A stretch of DNA of 64,000 nt from Nitrospira sp. (GTDB lineage Bacteria; Nitrospirota; Nitrospiria; Nitrospirales; Nitrospiraceae). Positions 7,858-15,998 of the stretch are shown one piece after another. Each line of letters starts with the position of its first letter. Positions within the stretch are counted from its first letter, which is position 1. The notes beneath the pieces were generated by a model. The model saw only the letters and a list, made by a program, of their open reading frames with translations, made no database searches and was not told the origin of the DNA. The DNA lies in the NCBI GenBank assembly GCA_022226935.1, contig CP092081.1, positions 666,634-730,633 on the forward strand. Direction: 5' to 3'. The position numbers and the translations under genes are program-made.

Positions 7858-8121
7858 ACGCGGTGACCTGGGGTTCGCTCTGCCTCATGATTGAAGCGTT
7901 GATTCGTGAGCATCTCTGAAAAGCCGGCGGAAGAGTTTTGCGAGACTGCGCCAAGGTTGGATCGGTGAACATCGCCGTAAGCGAACGCGCGACCTGAGGC
8001 GAATCCCCGGCGCGGCCGCGCGGTATGAGTGGCCACGCATGATTCGAGGCATGGCCTCTGTTGACAGAGCAATACGAGACGCGTAGCCTCTCCGTTTTTC
8101 ATTTCCATGAAAGGACTGCGT

Positions 8122-9135
8122 ATGGCCGGTCGCCCATTGGTTCCTGATCGACTCTTGCAAATCGGTTTCGGGTTTTGGGGTTCCAAGACCCTCTTGACGG
8201 CGGTGGAGTTGGGCCTGTTCACGGAGGTGGCCAAGCGTCCGCTCGATGGAAAAGCGTTGGCCGCCCGGCTGAAGCTCCATCCGCGAAGCGCGCGGGACTT
8301 CTTCGATACCTTGGTGGCGCTCGGCTTGCTGAAGCGGACCGGGACACGCTATGCCAACACACCGGAAACCGCCCTGTTTCTCGATCGCGCCAAACCGTCC
8401 TATGTCGGCGGCATGCTGGAGATGTGTAATGCCCGCCTGTATGGATTCTGGGGATCCCTCACGGAAGCGCTCCGTACCGGTCGGCCGCAGAATGAGGTGA
8501 AAACGGGCGGCGATTTCTTCGGCACGCTCTACGCGGATCCGCAGCGGCTGGAAGGATTTCTCAAAGCGATGACCGGACTCAGCCAGGGGACGGCCCGATC
8601 CATGGCGGCGAAATTTCCCTGGAAGCGGTATCATTCGTTTGCCGACATCGGCTGTGCCCAAGGCGGCGTGGCGGTCGAAATCGCGCTGGCGCACCGGCAT
8701 CTCAACGGCCAAGGCATGGATCTTCCCGTCGTGCGGCCGGTCTTCGAGGCCTATGTCAAAAGTAAGAAACTGCACAAGCGTGTGACGTTTCACGAGGGAG
8801 ACTTTTTCAAGGAACCCTTGCCGAAGGTGGATGTGCTCATCATGGGGCACATCTTGCACGACTGGGATCTGAAAGAAAAAATGATGCTGTTGCGCAAGGC
8901 GTATGCGGCGCTGCCTTCCGGCGGCGCAGTGATCGTTCATGAGGCCTTGATCGATGATGCCCGGAAAACCAATGCCTTCGGCTTGTTGATGAGCCTCAAT
9001 ATGCTCATCGAGACCAAGGGCGGATTCGATTTCACCGGCGCGGATTGCCGGCAATGGATGAAGAAAGCCGGCTTCATACGCACGAAAGTCGAACCGCTGG
9101 CCGGGCCGGATTCCATGGTCATCGGCTTCAAATAG
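8122..9135 (+). CDS. O-methyltransferase, acetylserotonin OMT-like
   Basis: A class I SAM-dependent methyltransferase of the dimerising O-methyltransferase family. ATG 8122 (337 residues) is preferred over 8107 because AAAGGA lies just before it. The N-terminal 90 residues form the winged-helix dimerisation domain typical of the family. SAM motif I is [10 protein letters not shown] around residues 174-182, and LHDWDL at 245-250 supplies the catalytic His246. Length and layout match the family. In related bacteria such enzymes methylate phenolic or quinone-like secondary metabolites; no biosynthetic neighbours are present to identify the substrate. A strong terminator follows at 9307. Confidence 0.85.
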   Translation: MAGRPLVPDRLLQIGFGFWGSKTLLTAVELGLFTEVAKRPLDGKALAARLKLHPRSARDFFDTLVALGLLKRTGTRYANTPETALFLDRAKPSYVGGMLEMCNARLYGFWGSLTEALRTGRPQNEVKTGGDFFGTLYADPQRLEGFLKAMTGLSQGTARSMAAKFPWKRYHSFADIGCAQGGVAVEIALAHRHLNGQGMDLPVVRPVFEAYVKSKKLHKRVTFHEGDFFKEPLPKVDVLIMGHILHDWDLKEKMMLLRKAYAALPSGGAVIVHEALIDDARKTNAFGLLMSLNMLIETKGGFDFTGADCRQWMKKAGFIRTKVEPLAGPDSMVIGFK

Positions 9136-9306
9136 ATTCGGCTTTTCATTGAAGGGGCGCCCTGTGAAGAGGTCTCTCTCATTTTGGAGGAGCGCAACTC
9201 ACGGGGGCTCGAATAGGCTGCGCAGCATACTTGACATGTCGGAGGAGAGTTGATTACCCTCCCCCGCGTGCGCACATAATTGAGGCCAACGAGCGATCAG
9301 CTCTAG

Positions 9307-9341
9307 AGCCCGAATCTCCAGACGGAGGTTCGGGCTTTTTT
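9307..9341 (+). terminator. Rho-independent terminator
   Basis: AGCCCGAA (9307-9314) pairs with TTCGGGCT (9329-9336), extended by CTCC/GGAG inside with an AGAC loop and followed by a run of T. It ends transcription of the methyltransferase gene 170 bases upstream and insulates the cupredoxin gene that starts 50 bases later. Confidence 0.88.
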
Positions 9342-9393
9342 ATTCTTCACCGCCCTGGGTCATTCGGCCCTCGGTATGTCGATGAGGTCTTTC

Positions 9394-10257
9394 ATGTCTC
9401 CACGACGACATCGCGGTTACCGCCTTCTGCTTTTCTGCTGTCTGGCATGGGTTCTCACGGCAACTCACGGGCATGCGGAATATGAAGTTATCGACGTCTC
9501 CGATGGCGGCACGGTGAAAGGCCAGGCGGTCTGGAAGGGAAGCATTCCGAAACTTCCCCCGCTCAAAGTGTTTGCCGACCTGGATGCCTGCGGCACCCAC
9601 ATGCCGTCCCCGGCCTTGCGAATCGATCCGGCCACGAACGGCCTTCAGGAAGTGCTCGTGTATCTCGAGCGGGTAGAGCGAGGTAAAGCCGTCGCGGCTG
9701 CGTATCCGTTGCGTATGGGAAAAAGCGCGACGCATCCTGGAGGAAAGGTCTGTCAGTTCGAGCAGCAGATGATTCCCTTCGTCCGCACGGCGGAAGTCGC
9801 GATGATCAATTTCGAACCGATTCTGCACAATCCGCATCTGTTCAACGATAAACAAAGCCTCTTCAATATTGCGATGCCGACGGCGAATCGCGAAATTACG
9901 GCCACGCTGAACCGGGCACGCGGGGTCGGATTGCGGCTGCAGTGCGATGTGCATGTGCATATGAATGCGTGGGCGGCAGCGCTCGACCATCCCTATTTTG
10001 CCGTCACCGATGCGCAGGGGCGATTCGAAATTGCCGGCATCCCACCTGGTTCCTACACCCTGGTTGCCTGGCATCCCGGATTCAACATCGTCAAGTTCAG
10101 TGCCTCTCGTCCCGTGTATGACGAACCCCATGTCATCCGGCAGCCGCTAGAAATGTCTCCGAAAGCCCAGGTCGAATCTCGATTCGAGTTTCCCGTCCGG
10201 CCGGTGGATGTCGACTGGAAAATAGCCGGCGGCGGCGACGAACTTCCGCCTGAATAA
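9394..10257 (+). CDS. Secreted cupredoxin-like / carboxypeptidase-regulatory-like protein
   Basis: A 287-residue exported protein. ATG 9394 has GAGG at 6 bases; ATG 9376 in the same frame is possible. A signal peptide (LLLFCCLAWVLTATHGHA) ends near residue 28. The middle looks like a cupredoxin: a histidine in EPILHNPH and, about 45 residues later, CDVHVHM with Cys184, His187, His189 and Met190 in the usual Cys-His-Met ligand order. This is followed by a carboxypeptidase-regulatory-like beta domain (FAVTDAQGRFEIAGIPPG). Related proteins often have CDVHPWM here, so the VH in place of PW is a small deviation. It is followed 38 bases later by the mono-heme barrel protein, which suggests periplasmic copper-to-heme electron transfer (inference). 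Confidence 0.75.
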   Translation: MSPRRHRGYRLLLFCCLAWVLTATHGHAEYEVIDVSDGGTVKGQAVWKGSIPKLPPLKVFADLDACGTHMPSPALRIDPATNGLQEVLVYLERVERGKAVAAAYPLRMGKSATHPGGKVCQFEQQMIPFVRTAEVAMINFEPILHNPHLFNDKQSLFNIAMPTANREITATLNRARGVGLRLQCDVHVHMNAWAAALDHPYFAVTDAQGRFEIAGIPPGSYTLVAWHPGFNIVKFSASRPVYDEPHVIRQPLEMSPKAQVESRFEFPVRPVDVDWKIAGGGDELPPE

Positions 10258-10295
10258 CCAAGGAATGAAACCGGTGTGAATGGGAGGCTGACCCG

Positions 10296-11765
10296 ATGAA
10301 GAACTCAACATTGCGTGCCAGGGCGGTGATTGCGGCTCTCCTCGTTCTGATGGCGCTGATCAGTTACGAATTGAGCGGGCTGGTGCAGAAGGCCGAGGCC
10401 ATTCCGGCATTTGCCCGCAAGTATGATTTTAAGTGTAACGTGTGCCACGTGCCTGGTTTCCCGAAACTCAACGACTTCGGCAATCTCTTCAGGGATCGCG
10501 GCTATCAATTGGGATCGGAAGCGGATTCGCCGGCCTATGAGGGGATTGGGATGGGCTTTTGGCCGGTCTCGATTCGGGCGACGGTCGGATATCAGGCGGC
10601 GCAGCTGAGGACGGAAGGCAGCGGGGTGACGACCGGAGGGTTTGGCTTCACCGGCCTGGACCTCTTGAGTTTCGGCACGCTCCACCGCGATATCGCCTTC
10701 GGCGTGGTGTATACGCCGGGGCTCGGCAGCGCGGGCTTCGGCACCGGCGCCTCGGATGGGGATCTCGAAAGCGCGTTCGTGCGCCTCATGCGTTTGGAAC
10801 GATATTTCGGCGTCAAGTCCGATCCCGGTAATTACTTGTTGAACTTGCGCGTGGGAAAGTTCGAGCTCGATCTTCCGTTCAGCGAGAAGCGCAGCCCCAC
10901 CTTGAATACGCCGTTCGTCATGTACCATTACACGCCGGGTGTGCCGTACACCGCGACCATCGGAGGCACCTCGACCAGTTCCTATCTGAACCCCAATTCG
11001 TTCCTGTTAGGAGATAACCAGCCCGGCGGGGAACTCTCGGGCATCATGAAAACGCCGTCCACGGAAGGGTATCTGCGTTATTCGTTGACCGCGCTGGCCA
11101 CCAACTCGTTCTCCGGGCCGCTGGGCGGGTGCCCCCCCGATACCCCCTGCGGGACAGGCGGGCGAAATGTGAATTTCTATGGTCACATCACGCAATCGTT
11201 CGGCGGCTACGGCATTGTGACCGGAAACCGGGTGGGAATCTTCGGAGCGTACGGCCAAGCCCCCACGATGGTCAATGCCACCTGTCCGACCTGTCAGGGA
11301 GTGGCGGGCAGCGGGAAGCCGTTTACGAGAATCGGCATCGATGTGAGCCTGACGTTCAACGGAGAATGGAATATTTTCGGCGCGATCATGCATGGGCACG
11401 ACAGCGCGCAATTGTTCGCCTCGCAAGGCATTCCAACTCCGCAGAACGCCTCCTGGAACGGCGCGTTTGTCGAATTGGACTATGCGCCGGCCCTGTTCTT
11501 CGACATGCCGGACTGGTTTTTTGCCTACCGGTATGATGTGATTCGAAACGATCGGCATGGTGACGGCAATACGGATGTCTTCAAAGGCAACTACAATGAC
11601 GTCGATTCCCACACCGTGCTGGCCCGGTATTTCATTCATCACTCCACGCGAACCGATTTGGCATTGCACGCGGAATACAATAGTTATCGCACGCAAGCCG
11701 TCGGCCCGAACGGCGGTGATTTGAGGGGCCAAACCATGCTGGTGGGATTGGATTTTGCGTATTGA
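10296..11765 (+). CDS. Outer-membrane beta-barrel protein with one N-terminal c-heme
   Basis: A 489-residue exported protein. The signal sequence (to about residue 35) is followed by a single heme motif CNVCH at residues 47-51 in a segment ending PKLNDFGNLFRDRGY. The remaining ~400 residues are Gly/Ser/Tyr/Phe-rich with alternating hydrophobics, as in beta-barrels. The chain ends in an aromatic residue (GLDFAY), which is the usual outer-membrane assembly signal. Two further cysteine pairs (about residues 281-289 and 329-332) are not heme motifs because no His follows. I infer a heme held at the periplasmic mouth of a porin-like barrel. GGGAGG precedes the ATG. It follows the cupredoxin-like gene. 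Confidence 0.78.
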   Translation: MKNSTLRARAVIAALLVLMALISYELSGLVQKAEAIPAFARKYDFKCNVCHVPGFPKLNDFGNLFRDRGYQLGSEADSPAYEGIGMGFWPVSIRATVGYQAAQLRTEGSGVTTGGFGFTGLDLLSFGTLHRDIAFGVVYTPGLGSAGFGTGASDGDLESAFVRLMRLERYFGVKSDPGNYLLNLRVGKFELDLPFSEKRSPTLNTPFVMYHYTPGVPYTATIGGTSTSSYLNPNSFLLGDNQPGGELSGIMKTPSTEGYLRYSLTALATNSFSGPLGGCPPDTPCGTGGRNVNFYGHITQSFGGYGIVTGNRVGIFGAYGQAPTMVNATCPTCQGVAGSGKPFTRIGIDVSLTFNGEWNIFGAIMHGHDSAQLFASQGIPTPQNASWNGAFVELDYAPALFFDMPDWFFAYRYDVIRNDRHGDGNTDVFKGNYNDVDSHTVLARYFIHHSTRTDLALHAEYNSYRTQAVGPNGGDLRGQTMLVGLDFAY

Positions 11766-11795
11766 TGTTATGGTCAGGAGGAAGGTCGTGGACCG

Positions 11796-12617
11796 GTGAA
11801 CAATCCTTTCCTTCGATGCGCACATGTCGCGGTCCTATGGCTGTCTTGTCTCGTTTTCTCCGGCTGTTCGGGCATGACCCCGGGCACTGAGAGGCCCTGC
11901 TTCTCCTGCGACGATCAGCGGCTCGTCAGGATTGTTCCGCTCATGCAAGGAGTCGATGAAAAGCGCCCCCTCCATCATCCCTTGGTGCTGCAGTGGCAGG
12001 AATGGGACTCCCTGCTGCGAAGGGTGAAGGTGCGGAGCGTGCGTCGACCTTTACTCGGTGCAGCCTACCAGGGAGACACAGAACCGGCGTTTACCGAGGA
12101 AGAGATCCGGTACCTGGGAGAATCGTTGCCGCGGGCGTTTCAGCAGGTGAACGAGCAGGAGCAGGTCGCGTTCGCCCTGGCCAGGCCGTCGCAGGCGGGA
12201 TTGGATCAGGTGACCTCCGGGGTCTGGTTTGCCGGGGAGGATCGAATCCATCTTCGTCTGGCGAACTGCCGGATCGCCGTGACCATGCCGTCGATCAGGA
12301 AACAGATTTGGAAGGATCCCTTGTTTGCGCAGGCCGGAGCGTTTTACGAATTCGTGCCAGGGGACGGCCAGTCGTTGACGCCATCGAGCCGGGACGGAGG
12401 CAATCCGTTTCGTTCTGACCCGGAGGAATTGGTGATCGAGTACAAGCTTGCGGCCGGTGCGAGGCCGGATCCAGTTTCTTCTGAGCCCGCTGCTCAACCG
12501 GTTCCTCCACGCTCGCTGGAGGAACAACTCAGCCTGCTTAAACGTCTTCGCGAGCAAGGGCTGATTACGGAGGAAGACTATCGCACGAAGAAACAGCAGC
12601 TGCTCGACCGGCTGTAA
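11796..12617 (+). CDS. Lipoprotein with C-terminal SHOCT-like motif
   Basis: A 273-residue lipoprotein beginning with GTG 11796; AGGAGGAAGG lies 12 bases upstream and no ATG fits. The signal peptide ends in the lipobox VFSGC (Cys24). The central region has no family that I recognise. The last 35 residues (SLEEQLSLLKRLREQGLITEED and on) are a SHOCT-type short helical oligomerisation motif, often found at protein termini. It lies 30 bases after the barrel cytochrome gene and may belong to the same transcript. Confidence 0.72.
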   Translation: MNNPFLRCAHVAVLWLSCLVFSGCSGMTPGTERPCFSCDDQRLVRIVPLMQGVDEKRPLHHPLVLQWQEWDSLLRRVKVRSVRRPLLGAAYQGDTEPAFTEEEIRYLGESLPRAFQQVNEQEQVAFALARPSQAGLDQVTSGVWFAGEDRIHLRLANCRIAVTMPSIRKQIWKDPLFAQAGAFYEFVPGDGQSLTPSSRDGGNPFRSDPEELVIEYKLAAGARPDPVSSEPAAQPVPPRSLEEQLSLLKRLREQGLITEEDYRTKKQQLLDRL

Positions 12618-12707
12618 GCGTGAGGATTGCCGAAGAGAGTTCTGACTTGTCCTTCACCCTTCGGGTAAAATGCGGCAAAGAGCCATTATCCGGACGAAAG
12701 GAATGTC

Positions 12708-13517
12708 ATGAGCAGGTCCTCCGCATCCCCTTCTACGCGCTGGCCCCTTCCTGCAGAGGATGACTGGTCGACGCCTTTTGCGGAACTGCTCTTGGCGCAA
12801 CTCGATCTGCGTCCCGGGCTCACTATCCTGGATATCGCCTGCGGCCATGGCATTCCGGCCTTCTATCTCGCGGAGCAGGTTGGCCCGACCGGCTCCGTTC
12901 TCGGTATCGACATGAGTCGCGGGCAGGTGGCGAATGCCAGGGCGATACAGCGGGGTGAGTTGCCCTGGCTCCGATTCGAATGTCTCGACATGCGGGCCTT
13001 GCCTGCGTCCCTCCCGGCCTTCCAGCGCATTACCGGCAATCTGTCCGTCATGTTCCTTCGACCGAACCGGTTTGAGGCGATGAAGGGATTGATTGACCAT
13101 CTCGAGCCCGGCGGCCAAATCGTGCTGACCTTTCCCTCGCTCGGCACCTTCGATTCCATCTGGCAACGGATCGATCGAGAAATGCGCCGGCACGGGCTGA
13201 TCATTGAGCGCGAACGGCTCGCCGCGCATGTGGCGGAACGGCCATCCGCGGCGGAGGCGCGGGGTTGGCTCGAACGGCTGAACGTGGAGCGGATCGACGC
13301 GATCGAGCAGCCGCTTGAGGTGGCGAGCGGCGCCGGCCAGCGGTTTCTCCAACATCCGCTGTTACGTGGCGGATTTCTCGACGATGCCTATGAATGTTTC
13401 GATGACGCAGGGCTGGCCGATACAGTCATGACGAGCGTGGCGGCGGATCTCGAGAGCATGATGCCGTTGACGGCCCGGCGTTGTGCACTCAGCGGCTGGA
13501 AGCCTGGTCAGGTATGA
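12708..13517 (+). CDS. SAM-dependent methyltransferase
   Basis: A 269-residue class I methyltransferase. Motif I, ILDIACGHG, is at residues 40-48, followed by the acidic ribose-binding segment VLGIDMSRGQVANAR. The later EPGGQIVLTFPSLGTF segment fits motif III. The C-terminal ~90 residues are variable and presumably form the substrate cap. It resembles UbiE/Methyltransf_25-type enzymes, but no substrate can be named. AAGGAATG precedes the ATG. It stands between two lipoprotein genes without evident functional linkage. Confidence 0.8.
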   Translation: MSRSSASPSTRWPLPAEDDWSTPFAELLLAQLDLRPGLTILDIACGHGIPAFYLAEQVGPTGSVLGIDMSRGQVANARAIQRGELPWLRFECLDMRALPASLPAFQRITGNLSVMFLRPNRFEAMKGLIDHLEPGGQIVLTFPSLGTFDSIWQRIDREMRRHGLIIERERLAAHVAERPSAAEARGWLERLNVERIDAIEQPLEVASGAGQRFLQHPLLRGGFLDDAYECFDDAGLADTVMTSVAADLESMMPLTARRCALSGWKPGQV

Positions 13518-13556
13518 TCGCGGGGGGGCATCGAGGTTTCGCGAACGGAGGATGAT

Positions 13557-14099
13557 GTGAACGGTTTGAGGACTCGACTACTGGCAGGCTTTGCAGGGCT
13601 TGTGCTCGTCACGGGATGCAGTACCTTGCCGTCCCGATATGTTGAGAAGGCCGAGCCGGGAGTCACATTGACCTCCCTTGCCGCCGCGCCGGAGACGTAT
13701 CACGGCAAGACGGTCATTCTAGGTGGAGTGGTGGTGGATCAGCAGCAGCAGGGACAGCGGCTGTGGTTGCATCTGAAAAACCGGCCGCTCGATAAAGACT
13801 ACCGGCCTCATCGTCCGACCATCAACGAAGGTCCGGAAGCTGGGTATTACTGGGTGGTCGTCCCCGATGCCTCCCTCTTGCCTCCCAAATGGAAACAGTG
13901 GGCGCGGGTGACGGTGGTGGGGCGCGTGATGGATCAGAAGGAGACCAGGCCGTCGACAGTGCCGACGAATGAGCCGGTGTTGAGCCTCGTGTTCATGCGC
14001 GGCTGGGCCATGGGAAATGTGCAGGGAAAAGGCGCCTGGGAGGAATCGGTGGATGCCAATTATCTCCTCTCCGTTCCCGAAGGTCTCCATGGGGAATAG
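13557..14099 (+). CDS. Slp-family outer-membrane lipoprotein
   Basis: A 180-residue lipoprotein of the Slp family (carbon-starvation-inducible outer-membrane lipoproteins of Gram-negatives). The GTG start at 13557 follows GGAGGATGAT. The signal peptide ends in LVTGC (Cys21). The family's OB-like core begins around TYHGKTVILGGVVVD and continues to WARVTVVGRVMDQKE. Length matches other members. Its presence supports a Gram-negative envelope. Precise function is unknown; in enterics the family is linked to starvation and acid stress. Confidence 0.82.
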   Translation: MNGLRTRLLAGFAGLVLVTGCSTLPSRYVEKAEPGVTLTSLAAAPETYHGKTVILGGVVVDQQQQGQRLWLHLKNRPLDKDYRPHRPTINEGPEAGYYWVVVPDASLLPPKWKQWARVTVVGRVMDQKETRPSTVPTNEPVLSLVFMRGWAMGNVQGKGAWEESVDANYLLSVPEGLHGE

Positions 14100-14126
14100 A
14101 CGGGCAGGGAACGGCCTGATGCCCTC

Positions 14127-14882
14127 TCATTGCCGAGACTCTTCCGCGTACCGGCTATGCAGCTTGACCGGTGCCGCCCGCTTTTTGCGCATGCGAATAT
14201 TCAGCATCTCGACCGTCACGGAAAAGGCCATGGAGAAATAAATGTAGCCCTTGGGCACATGCACGTCGAACCCTTCCACCATCAAGGTCACCCCGACCAG
14301 AATCAAAAACGAGAGCGCCAAGATTTTGATCGTCGGATGCGTCTCGACAAAATCCCCGATAGCCTTGGCTGCCACTAACATCACGACCACGGCGAGAATG
14401 ATCGCCGCCGCCATGATCGAGACATGTTCCACCAGGCCCACCGCCGTGATGACTGAATCCAGCGAGAAGACGATATCCAGCAGCGCAATCTGGACCAACA
14501 CCATGCCCAGGCTGGCGGCCGCGGTGGGCGAGTGGCCTTCTTCCACACCCTCCAAACTGTTGTGAATTTCATGGGTGGCCTTCGCCATCAAAAAAAGCCC
14601 GCCGCCGATCAAAATCACATCACGGCCTGAGACCCCGTGTCCGAACACCGTCACCCACGGTTTGGTCAATCCCATGACAAAAGAGATCGAAAACAGCAGC
14701 CCGAGCCGGGCCATCATGGCCAGGCCCAGCCCGACACGGCGGGCAACGGCGCGTTGGGATTCAGGGAGCCGGCTGACCAGGACCGATAGGAAGATGATGT
14801 TGTCGATCCCCAGCACAATTTCAAGCGCGGTGAGGGTTCCGAGCGCGATCCAAATTTCCGGATTGGCAAGCCATTCCAACAT
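14127..14882 (-). CDS. TerC-family integral membrane protein
   Basis: A polytopic inner-membrane protein of the TerC/Alx family, implicated in metal (manganese) export and tellurite or alkaline responses. The family signature LEIVLGIDNIIFLSV is near the N-terminus, and the second repeat has DIVFSLDSVITAVG, with the paired acidic residues expected to bind metal. About seven membrane segments are visible. ATG 14882 has GGAG six bases upstream; ATG 14894 is an alternative that adds four residues. It is the leftmost gene of a minus-strand group with a four-CBS protein, a P-type ATPase and a universal stress protein, though a terminator-like hairpin separates it from them. Confidence 0.88.
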   Translation of the reverse strand: MLEWLANPEIWIALGTLTALEIVLGIDNIIFLSVLVSRLPESQRAVARRVGLGLAMMARLGLLFSISFVMGLTKPWVTVFGHGVSGRDVILIGGGLFLMAKATHEIHNSLEGVEEGHSPTAAASLGMVLVQIALLDIVFSLDSVITAVGLVEHVSIMAAAIILAVVVMLVAAKAIGDFVETHPTIKILALSFLILVGVTLMVEGFDVHVPKGYIYFSMAFSVTVEMLNIRMRKKRAAPVKLHSRYAEESRQ

Positions 14883-15011
14883 CAGCGACTCCATTCATCT
14901 CAGGGAACGAGTGACTCGATCGGTTTTGCGCGAAGGTGTGGGAACAACACGTATGAACGAAGTCTACCGTTCGGAACTGGTAGGCGCAATCAAAACGTGA
15001 GTCCAAACGAA

Positions 15012-15049
15012 ACCCGGCCGCGAGGAGGCGACGCCGCTGGCGGCCGGGT
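15012..15049 (-). terminator. Terminator-like hairpin after the four-CBS gene
   Basis: ACCCGGCCG (15012-15020) pairs perfectly with CGGCCGGGT (15041-15049). Read on the minus strand, the stem follows the CBS gene's stop by 4 bases and is succeeded by TTTCGTTTGG. The T-run is interrupted, so efficiency is uncertain. Confidence 0.6.
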
Positions 15050-15052
15050 CGA

Positions 15053-15898
15053 TCAGCTTCGTCGGAGAAAATCCGGCCGGTCCCGGATCGCGACCATCTT
15101 CACCAGGTCTCTGATGGAGAGGACCCCGACGATTTTCTCATGTTCGGTCACGGCCAGGTGGCGAATGCGTTTGGCCGCCATCCGTTCACTGGCATCACGG
15201 ATCGTGCGGTTGATGTCGATGTCGAGCAAGGGCGAGTTCATCAGGGCGCCCACTCGCATCGCCTCCGGATCGAGCTGATAGGCGAGCAACTTCCGCACGA
15301 GGTCGCCTTCGGTGATGATTCCCACGAGTTCGTCGGCTTCGATCACGAACAGCGCCCCGATGTGTTTGTCGGCCATCCGTTGCGCGGCGGCCCTGGCGGT
15401 TTCCTCGCTGCCGATGGTTTCAATCGCCTTTTGCATGAGGACGCTCAGTGGGCGATAGACGTTGGTCAATGCCTGCACCGGCCCGCCGTCGGCATCGACG
15501 AAATGCCGCACCAGATCGCGGACGGAGACGACGCCGAGCACGTCCGTCCCTTCCGTCACGACAAGATGCCGAACGTTCTTACCCTGCATGAGGTGACTGG
15601 CATCGACCATTGGACGATCCGGCGCAATCGTGATGAGCGGGCTGCTCATGATGTCGCCCATACTGGTTCGAGACGGAACCAGGCCTGGTGCCAGGACCTT
15701 GGACACGAGATCGGTTTCGGTCACGATGCCCGCAATCCGGCAATCGTTGTGGGGGCGATCGAACGATTCGATCAACACCGAGCCGATGCTGCGTGTCCGC
15801 ATTCTCGTGGCGACGGTCACCACGGACGTATCCTGCGGAACCACTTCCAACTGCCGATGCATGTAATCACTGACGTGCGAACCATGTGGGGTCGTCAT
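15053..15898 (-). CDS. Protein of four CBS domains
   Basis: A 281-residue protein built of two CBS pairs (four CBS repeats, about residues 10-70, 78-135, 150-205 and 214-270) with no other domain. Each repeat ends in the typical (V/I)RDLV or TEGDLV segment. The ATG at 15898 is chosen because GGGAG lies just upstream; an upstream extension to 15937 has no ribosome binding site. CBS quartets usually form ring-like dimers that bind AMP/ATP or similar ligands. It follows the P-type ATPase gene on the same strand at 100 bases and may act as an energy or ligand sensor for the stress block (inference). Confidence 0.88.
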   Translation of the reverse strand: MTTPHGSHVSDYMHRQLEVVPQDTSVVTVATRMRTRSIGSVLIESFDRPHNDCRIAGIVTETDLVSKVLAPGLVPSRTSMGDIMSSPLITIAPDRPMVDASHLMQGKNVRHLVVTEGTDVLGVVSVRDLVRHFVDADGGPVQALTNVYRPLSVLMQKAIETIGSEETARAAAQRMADKHIGALFVIEADELVGIITEGDLVRKLLAYQLDPEAMRVGALMNSPLLDIDINRTIRDASERMAAKRIRHLAVTEHEKIVGVLSIRDLVKMVAIRDRPDFLRRS

Positions 15899-15998
15899 AC
15901 GAGCTCCCTTTCTTCGATAGTCGTTGTGTGGCGGCACTGTGGAACCGGTGCCGATGGTCTTTCAATAAGCTGGAATCGTTTATGGCGAAATCCCTTCA

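Noticed and set aside
7885..9054. 389-residue open frame on the minus strand
   Set aside because: Antisense to the O-methyltransferase gene, whose motifs are unmistakable; a by-product of GC-rich codon usage.
9231..9260. TTGACA as a possible -35 box before the cupredoxin gene
   Set aside because: No acceptable -10 box at 16-18 bases, and the strong terminator at 9307 lies between it and the gene.
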